Assembly (NCBI GenBank): GCA_964023275.1
Contig: OZ029927.1
Span: 7,953,062 to 8,017,061 of the forward strand
Length of the DNA: 64,000 nucleotides
Direction: 5' to 3'
Source of the DNA: Norana najaformis
Lineage: Eukaryota; Annelida; Clitellata; Crassiclitellata; Hormogastridae
Made by a program: the position numbers and the translations under genes. The stretch's first letter is position 1; every line of letters starts with the position of its first letter. Under the pieces are notes generated by a model, which ran no database searches, was not told where the DNA came from, and saw only the letters and a list, made by a program, of their open reading frames with translations. Below are positions 57,001 to 64,000 of the stretch, one piece after another.

Positions 57001-58280
57001 ATACCTGCCTACCCACATATGTAGAATGAGCCACATTACAGCCACACAAATTTGCCATTTGGACTAGATAATTATGTGCATCAAATGCTTGCGACTATTT
57101 CAGGATGTGATGGTTGAGAAGTGGTTCCAGAAGAATCCAACGCTTCTTGAGTTTGATGAACGCCTGCAGTATTACACGAAGATGGTCAACGAAGTGAGTG
57201 CGATGACGATGTACAAGGACCAGGACTTCATCCGGTTCCACATGGGTCCTCTGGCCGACTCCATCAAGCAACACTCCAGGCTCTGGCTTCAGGCCTATGG
57301 AAAAGTCCTCCAGGAGTCCGCTACGCAGGCGCTCACTGCGATCCGTGATCAACTCCAGGTAACAGCCAGCCATACTTTAAGTTTAACTGATTTCCGCCAG
57401 AGGGAGTTAGAAATATGCTGACGTTGATTCAGGCTTATGGCTGGAGGAATAGGTATATGCCTACATGCTGATGGACTAATGGCATGTTAAACATGCTGCA
57501 TTAGTCATTTTCAGTTGTTTCAAATTGCATATCCACCATAGCCTGGTTTCTAGTTTCTCGGTCCTTTTGGATTTTCAACTGGATGTCTCCTATGGATTAC
57601 AAGTTTTTACCTCAGTTTTACTTGAAGCGACCACTGATTAACGGCGCTATAACACAGCCTCTAAATCTGTTGGTCTTGCTGCTTCAAAAGTTTGTAATGT
57701 TTTTTACTTTTCTTAAATTTCAAGCTTTAAATGTTTTCTATATTTTATGGAATGCTTTTTATTAATTGCTTTTTGGGATTATATTCAACAGTTTAAAGTA
57801 TTTGCAGGGAAAATGGAGGATACTTAGCTAAACATTAGAATATGTATTTTGTCCATATTGTGTGGTTCCTCCATTCTGTGGGAGATCGTGATCAGTAGAT
57901 GTAAGACTCCATCAAAGCAGGCCAATGGCTTCACTGCGGTACTCAGTCGTCTACCAACATGTGTTATAACATTTCTAATGGTTTTTACATCTATGGCTGC
58001 AACAAATTGACTTTTTATGGTGTCTTTATTCATCGTCTTTATGGGGCATGGTAACTGGTTGGTTAGAGCAGTCAGCTTGTCACACAGTGTATGGGTTCAA
58101 GCCTTCCCTTAGATGGTTACTGTGTAAGGACCTGAAGTAAGTCCTTCACTTACAACTGCTCAGTGCCATCACTTCATGCTTAGTCATTAGATAGTGGCAC
58201 TTAATAAATGTGCAAATAATAAAATAATGATTGCTACATAATAATTAGGTAGTGGTCCTTAATAAGTGCAGAAATAATAC

Positions 58281-58315
<35 letters not shown>

Positions 58316-61300
58316 GGAAAATTAATTTTAATAATAATAATAATAATTTGAGAGGTTCCTGAAAGGTGCTGTATATATATTCAGAAAGAATAACACGTGG
58401 CATAGCAACAGCAGTAAAAACTACGAATTTGATTTTAAAAAAAAAGAGACAATGGCCATAGCAACATAAAAGTAAAGCCTTACTTCAGTGCTTTATGAGG
58501 TACTGAAAAGGTGCTATACTAGAAGTCTAGATACATACAAACATGCTTACAATAACTCTTGTAGCTCCTAAATCTCTAACTACAGGCCTCAAGAATAACA
58601 ACAATAGAGTGACTTTTAAGAGATGATTTTTTTGTTAATTGTTTTGTTCAGACAAAGTATGATGATCTCGATAAAAAGCCTGACTGTCTTGACGATCTCA
58701 AGTTCGTGCTGCGAACAATTTCCAACATCAAGAACATTTCACTTGAAGTGGAAACGAGCATACGCGATGTACAGGAGCGATACCGGATCTTGTCTGCATA
58801 TGATCTTCTGGTTAGTCAGCATCTAATTGTAAGCTCTTGGTTTCTTCAACACCATAAAGCTAAGGTATAGGAACCAGCATTGGCGTAATTTTGGGGAGAT
58901 ATGGGGTATTCGTTTTATGTTTTATGTTTTGATACGCTTTTTTGGTTGGGGTACTGTACCCCCGTTCTTTTTCATATAAGCAGTGCCAATTCAGTTTAGT
59001 ATGAGTTTGGCTTTCTTCTTCTGTGGCTTGTCACACTATTGGTCAAACAATTACACAAAAGGCAAGAGGACAGAATGAAATTGATACCCCCTCTGTCTAG
59101 ACCATCGTAGTTCTTTCCTCTGGGAACAGTTTATTTGCAGGCACTCAATCAAAAATGAAATCAGTGAAGCAGGGTTATGATCCAAGTCCAGATCCAGAGG
59201 TTAGGCAGGTAGACTGGTTGCATGGCTACAGTGAATGGTTTTTAGAATCTGAATGGTGAGTGTCTTGTTTTTTCTTTATGAAACTGGTTTGCATTCTAAA
59301 AAAGCATTTTGCATTACTATTCTATTTTTATCTTGTTGTGCCTAGAAGACCTGAAAAATGTTCCAAGGACCAAAACACACTAGAGACTTATAAAAACACT
59401 AATTCTGATGTAATGCAGTCAAGACATGGAATCCAAATTTAAATTGGCTGCAGAAAATGACCTCTTTTATAACGCTGTCTCATTATAAGATGCTTTTTAT
59501 ATGGCTTTAAAAGACAGCATTGTCACAAGCTTCTGGCTTACTCCGATATAACCAGGACCTTAATAATAATAATGTAATCTGATCTATTAACTTTTGTTGC
59601 ACCATTAACACAGTACACAGAGACTTCAAGATTTGATTAGATATTTTGTAGAGACTTCGAAATCTGATTGAATGTCTTGGAAAGATATCTAATTAGAAGA
59701 ACTTAGAAGAAAATAAGATACACATTTTTTTCATGATTGAACAAGTATAGACTGTTTTTAGGCTGATCCGATAGAGTTGGTTGAGGCTGCGCTGCTTCCT
59801 GCCAAGTGGGACGAACTCATCCTTAAGTCCAAGAATATCGACGCCTCACTGATCGTTGCCAAAAGGAAATTCACTCAGGTTTACTATCCTCTTCTGTTTG
59901 AGATGAATTATAATATTGGGAAATAAAGAATAATTTAGGGAAATAACGAGCGAATAATAAGTAAAAGAAATATTTAGAAAGATTGAAGGCTTTGCAGTGG
60001 GTGGCTTGAAAGTCCAGCGATTGTCGTGTTGGGCTGTCTGCTGAGATGCCATGGTTCAATTCCGTACCTGAACAGTGTTTGAGATTTATGTTCAGTTCGT
60101 TCCCTTTAGCAAAATTGGCTACACATGAGTACATCGTCTGTACGCTGGCATCATGGAAGGGGACTGGTGACCTGCCTGCAACTGCCAAAGCTAAGAAAAT
60201 GAAGTTGCTCATGCTTTAAAACCATATTTGCCACTCGGGTCAGCTTAAAGGGAGTTGCAAAGGCCTCTCAATATCTGGTTATACACTGACCTCGGTTAAA
60301 TTATGAGTGAATGCTGTATCAGTTGGTTGGCTGGAAAGCAAACCGTGACTTTGATCTTGACTTCAGATCTGTTTTGCTGCTTTGAAAGAAACCAAAATGT
60401 TAAAAATATTGGAATTTACAGTGGAATGAATTGGAAATTTGATTGTATGAAATTGCATGATACATCCCAAAAGCAACATCATATGTAGGACGTATGAAGC
60501 CCTTATTCCCAAAGGAGCTTCATACATCCTACATATGGGCCCCCTTGTGGTTCCATATATAGAATATATGAGGCCCATATGGGAATATGGGCTTTATATG
60601 TCCAACACTTGATGTTGCTGTTGGTGATGACTCCGTGTTTGATGTTGGTTTTAGCTCACACTAACACAGATCCGTGACTTTGGTTCACAAATTCACGAAT
60701 TCAAGGAACGATTCAGTGCTGAAGGACCAGGTTCTGTTGAAGATGATCTTGAAAAAGGTAAAGAGAGATTTATTGTTCTCTGCAGCTGGGTTTCTCCTGT
60801 TTCATTGCATCATGCTCCATCTGATCCTGTCCATTTCAGTTCGTTCTGTCAGTTCTGTGATGTCATTCAGGTCTAAATTAAAGACGCATCTCTTTCAGAT
60901 TGCTTACCCACTTTAGCCTGGCTTCTGGTTTCTCTAACATATAGGAGTTTGACCTGGCTTCTCCAATGGATTATGATTTTGGATTGTGATTTTGACTTGA
61001 AGTGACCATCGACTGATGCCTTGGGCATTATGATTACAGCGCTATAGAAGTCATTAGATTAAATTATATTTGTCTAGTACCTTATGATGGTAGTAGCTCA
61101 GACAACCTAATACAATGTGCTCCATACCTCACTGAAAGTGCCTTGGGTTAAATATATTTTAAACTAAGAAGTGCACTAATTGATGTGTTGTAAAGGGGGA
61201 AAGGGAGAGGAACATGTACAGAGTCCAGTACAGCTGGTGCTGGGGTAAATTCCTTAATGTGGATGGACTGAATGCAAGGACAGAGGTAAGATGGAGACCA

Positions 61301-64000
61301 GCTGAGACCAACACCCGAAAACCAGGACCTTTTAAGTTACCATCATAATTGTAAATCAAGATTTCTACAGCGTCCAACCAAAGCTAAGTTGTGGGAACCA
61401 GTTTATTCACAGGCGCTCAGTCAAAATAAATTCTATAGTCAAGAGGGGTTCAGTTCCAGGTCAAGATCCAAGAGTGAGGCAAGCAGGCAGTCAGATGGGT
61501 ATGGTGGGTGGTGTTTGGAATTGGATCTGCAGGACAGATAAGGGGAAGAAGTGGAATCAGGATAGGATCTACAGAAGAGGAATTGCTTTCAGTTTTGAGT
61601 GGAAGACCTGCGTAGAGATTGCAAAGGCTGAATTGATGGTGAGTTCGGATGATGGATGAGAAATAATTCTGGTGGGAGTTTATGCCTTTAAATGTTTTTC
61701 AGCATAAAGTTTTACTAATAGACTTGAAAAGCTGATCAGGTGTTGTTTCTTTATGTAGGAGTTGAGCTGCTGAAGCAGTATAAGGTGGAGATGGAGAAGT
61801 TTGAGGCAGAGAGACAGGAGCTTGCGAATGCTGAGAAACTGTTTGACTTGCCGATCACGACTTACCAAGAACTCCTCCAAGTCCAGAAGGAACTCAAAGG
61901 ACTTGAACAGATCTATGCCATTTACGATGAACAGAAGGTAGAATATTTATTTTGCTCCATATTTAAATATGTCAGGTAAATTTATGTAGTATTTATTAAT
62001 ATAGAGCTTTTCTTACTTCTGATGTGTGTTATTCTATGTGTAGAAATATATTTCGCGGATTAATTGGTTTTGATGTTAAAACAGATAGCGAGAGAGCAGT
62101 GGGCTGAGAACCTGTGGGCCAACCTGAATGTTAACGTCCTGCAGGATGGCATCGAGGGATTCCTGAAGGCACTGAGGAAGCTGCCGAAAGAGGTGAAGAA
62201 TCTCCCAGTTGGTAAAGTCCTCGATGAGAAGATGAAGGAGTTTCGAGATTCGCTCCCACTCTTTGTTGATCTCAAACACGAAGCACTTAGGGACAGGTCC
62301 GCACCAATCTTCATTTTCATCAGTCCAATTGCTAAATTGCTAAATCTAATCGAATCATTCTCGATCCCTGTAAATAAGATCTCATTACATCTAATCAAAT
62401 CATTCTTGATATCAATAAATATAATTAAATCTGATCAAATCAATGCTGCTCTATAAATCTGGACTTGTTAAATATAATCAGTCAATCTTGATCTCCATAA
62501 ATTAATCTCAGTATTGTTATTGTTATATACATTTTATTATTATTTAAATAAATGAATGGAATTGAGTTGAATTATTATTATTACCCACCTTGTAACACAA
62601 ATCAAATCTAATAAAAAATTTTTCCATTTTTCCCTGCCTCCTACTTTTCTTCTGTCCGTCCTTCCTTCCTTTCTTTTCCTTTTCTTTCTTCTCAAGTTCT
62701 TAATTTGGTGTATTTCACTTAAGCGATGAATTTGGCTATGTGATAAAGTCGATGTGTTTTGTGTAGGCACTGGAAGGAGCTGATGGATAAGACCGGACAG
62801 AAGTTTGAGATGAACCCAGAGACCTGTACTCTGCAGAACATCTTTGCGATGGAGCTACACCGTTTCCAGGACAAGATTGCCGAGATTGTCAACTGCGCCA
62901 TCAAAGAACTGGCCATTGAAAAGGTGACATTTCATTGGCTGGGCTCTGTCAGAGCTTGTCAGTGGTGACTTTTCCAGTTATCTGCTGAGTGCTATTTGAT
63001 TACAGATGGACTTTTGTTCTTCTTGTAGTTTAACACCACTTTAGCTCGCATAGGCAGTATTCTTTTTTATGGCTATTATTTATTATCCGGACATTTTATC
63101 TTCACGACCCTTATGGCCGAGGCTGTCATGAGCTGAGCTCGCTTGGACATGACCATGCGACAGAACATTGATGGTGCTGAGCAACTGTGAGTGAAGGGCT
63201 CAGGGTCCGTACACAGTAAGCATCTCAAACCCACATACTACATGGCACAAGCCGAGCACTTGTGAGGTACCTAAAAGGTGCGTGGAAGCTGATGATAACA
63301 TGTAGTTTAGTTTTTATGTCTTCATTGCTCCACACAACATACATAGCATCGTTTGTGGGGCACTGTAGCGGACTGGTTGGAGCATGCAGCTTGTAACATG
63401 GAGAGCACGGGTTCAAGCCTCCCTTCAGATGGTTACTGTGTATGGACTTTGAGCAAGTCCTTCACTCACGATTACTCAGCGCCATCAGCCGATGCTTAGT
63501 CATTAGATGATCGTGCTTATTGAATGCAGAATTATGTTTTTTGACACAATGGATGGACTCTAAAGGGATCAAAGTGATGCTGACTATGGCCACCCATTTC
63601 AGTGTGTACAGTATTCAAGTTATGATGGAGGTTGAATACTTAGCTTTTGCATACATGTATAACTTTACTTTTAAACCAGAACAAGTGCAGCAACTTTTGT
63701 AATGCTGCTGCTGATGATTATGATGAACATTTGGCCATTTTCGCAGATTTTTATGAAAAATAGTTTAAAAGACTCAGTGTTACATTAACGATCGTTTTCC
63801 TTGCAGGGTGTAAAAGAAGTCGATGAGATCTGGTCAGCCCTTAAGTTCAGCATCCAGAAGTACATGAAGGGAACGACAGAACGGGGCTACATCCTTGGTT
63901 CCCTTGACGACGTGATGCAGACGCTTGATGACAATGCGATGCAGATCCAGGGGATGTCGGCGTCACGATTCATTGGACCGTTTCTTAACTCCGTCCAGAA
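39072..64000 (+). CDS. DNAH10: Axonemal inner-arm dynein heavy chain 10, N-terminal part (24 exons, continues past window)
   Basis: Exons: 39072-39285, 39921-40112, 40741-40910, 42554-42778, 43125-43936, 44372-44570, 45135-45251, 46202-46627, 47549-47738, 49874-50001, 51072-51158, 52390-52503, 53442-53582, 54167-54355, 54837-54997, 56176-56407, 57104-57358, 58652-58810, 59762-59878, 60655-60757, 61759-61937, 62085-62296, 62767-62923, 63807-64000+. They total 4,973 nt, about 1,657 codons; all phases close. Close matches to human DNAH10 from memory: KKTPQGNGPLAEIDYWRERN, VRFLSTLERHFKNVTHG, FNIFGPELKAVTGDPKR-like in exon 7, LLTKVEGLVVNTNTG, ELANAEKLFDLPIT and RGYILGSLDDVMQ. DNAH10 is the beta-type heavy chain of the two-headed inner arm (I1/f). 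Only the tail and the start of the linker are here; the AAA motor lies beyond the window. Exons 2-3 encode a low-complexity acidic/Gly stretch. Intron 3 uses a GC donor. Confidence 0.93.
40930..42068 (+). repeat. 25-bp minisatellite, about 43 copies, in DNAH10 intron 3
   Basis: The repeating unit runs 'caagacaaagcaagacaagg' plus 'cttgg', with 23-24 bp variants ('ggcagac' for 'ggcaagac') and a 'ggaaagac' variant between 41630 and 41890. Neither strand of the unit contains a stop codon, so long frames run through it in most of the six frames. It sits between DNAH10 exons 3 and 4, close to the exon 3 donor. Confidence 0.95.
44655..44785 (+). repeat. (GACAGA)n purine-rich simple repeat
   Basis: Imperfect 'gagacagacagacagagaga' runs in DNAH10 intron 6. 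A second tract of 'gagagacagagaga' units lies at 47025-47085 inside a family A copy. Confidence 0.8.
45358..45618 (+). repeat. tRNA-like SINE family C, most complete copy
   Basis: A head with 'attggttaaagtgtatgtc' (A-box-like) and 'gctggttcgcc' (B-box-like), a body with 'cacgggggccttaaatggcg', 'gaaggatgtcacccgata' and 'gagcagggtcaaggc', and a tail 'tgtacatttacttt'. It lies in DNAH10 intron 7 and is the reference for recognising the nested copy at 866-1360. Confidence 0.65.
51598..52060 (-). mobile_element. L2-like LINE 3' fragment, antisense, in DNAH10 intron 11
   Basis: The reverse complement carries the same C-terminal coding end (AGPKLWNSLPVSVRSAQSL) and 3' UTR as the copy at 13170-14155, but its tail is ATTAC-like. 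The frame is interrupted near the end, so it is an older copy. Confidence 0.7.
55050..55300 (+). mobile_element. Possible LINE C-terminal fragment in DNAH10 intron 15
   Basis: One frame reads GSHAFHTAALREWNQLPVLL, resembling the AP/REWN-LP end of LINE ORF2 proteins. Frame breaks and short length leave the family open. Confidence 0.4.
58279..58347 (+). repeat. (AAT)n microsatellite
   Basis: Uninterrupted 'aataataataataat' followed by a second short run, just after SINE S1 (58045-58232), probably an expansion of its tail. Confidence 0.85.
60480..60537. repeat. Foldback mini-element (21-bp stem)
   Basis: Left arm 'catatgtaggacgtatgaag' plus c (60480-60500) pairs with 60517-60537 with one mismatch, around a 16-nt loop. 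The 19-bp core 'ggacgtatgaagcccttat' recurs identically at 1868-1886, after Ly6 exon 2, so it is dispersed. Further 'gcccatat'/'atatgggc' palindromes continue to about 60600. Confidence 0.7.
60770..61065 (+). mobile_element. L2-like LINE 3' end (family G) in DNAH10 intron 20
   Basis: Coding end VRSVSSVMSFRSKLKTHLFQ, a stop, a 3' UTR with 'gaccatcgactgatgcc', then 'acagcgctatagaagtcatt' and a degenerate AGATTA tail. The copy is 5'-truncated. Confidence 0.75.
63355..63535 (+). repeat. tRNA-derived SINE S1, best-preserved head
   Basis: A-box-like TAGCGGACTGGTTGGAGC, B-box GGTTCAAGCC, then 'gatggttactgtgtatgga', 'gagcaagtccttcactcac' and 'gatgcttagtcattagatga', with a weak tail. It lies in DNAH10 intron 23. 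Confidence 0.75.

Overview
The window is nuclear DNA of a multicellular animal. It carries spliced animal genes with GT-AG introns, tRNA-derived SINEs, L2/CR1-like LINE ends and a pogo/Tigger transposon. The U2 snRNA carries the AAAG form near the branch-site-pairing region that I associate with invertebrates (vertebrate U2 has AAG), so I infer an invertebrate, without naming a phylum. Nothing bacterial was seen.

Layout. 743-4214 (+): a four-exon gene for a small secreted, GPI-anchored Ly6/uPAR three-finger protein. 8967-10576 (-): a three-exon PAGR1 (PA1) orthologue, a partner of PTIP and the KMT2C/D histone methyltransferase complexes. A 5'-truncated LINE on the same strand ends within a few bases of its start codon. 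15238-34712 (+): a 16-exon SLF1 (BRCT plus ankyrin) orthologue, the adaptor linking RAD18 to SMC5/6. One of its introns holds an apparently whole 2,600-bp pogo/Tigger element. 37853-38042 (+): a U2 spliceosomal RNA gene. 39072 to the window end (+): the first 24 coding exons (about 1,657 residues) of an axonemal inner-arm dynein heavy chain, DNAH10, which runs off the window before its motor domain. An RFX-type X-box lies about 250 bp upstream of its start.

Gene models were assembled by hand from splice sites, reading phase and remembered human orthologues. In every gene the exon phases close without an internal stop. Between and inside genes the DNA is dense with repeats: at least four SINE-like families, several LINE 3' ends sharing a GCGCTATAnAA-type terminus, a hAT end, palindromic mini-elements and large minisatellites. 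PAGR1 and SLF1 both belong to chromatin and DNA-damage pathways; DNAH10 and the Ly6 gene are unrelated to them, so no joint pathway is implied by proximity.

The most unusual features are: a 43-bp minisatellite in SLF1 intron 12 that looks like a serial duplication of the exon 13 splice junction; the LINE tail abutting the PAGR1 start codon; the intact pogo element with antisense ORFs; a hAT fragment resembling a mammalian family; and a 1.1-kb minisatellite in a GC-AG intron of DNAH10.
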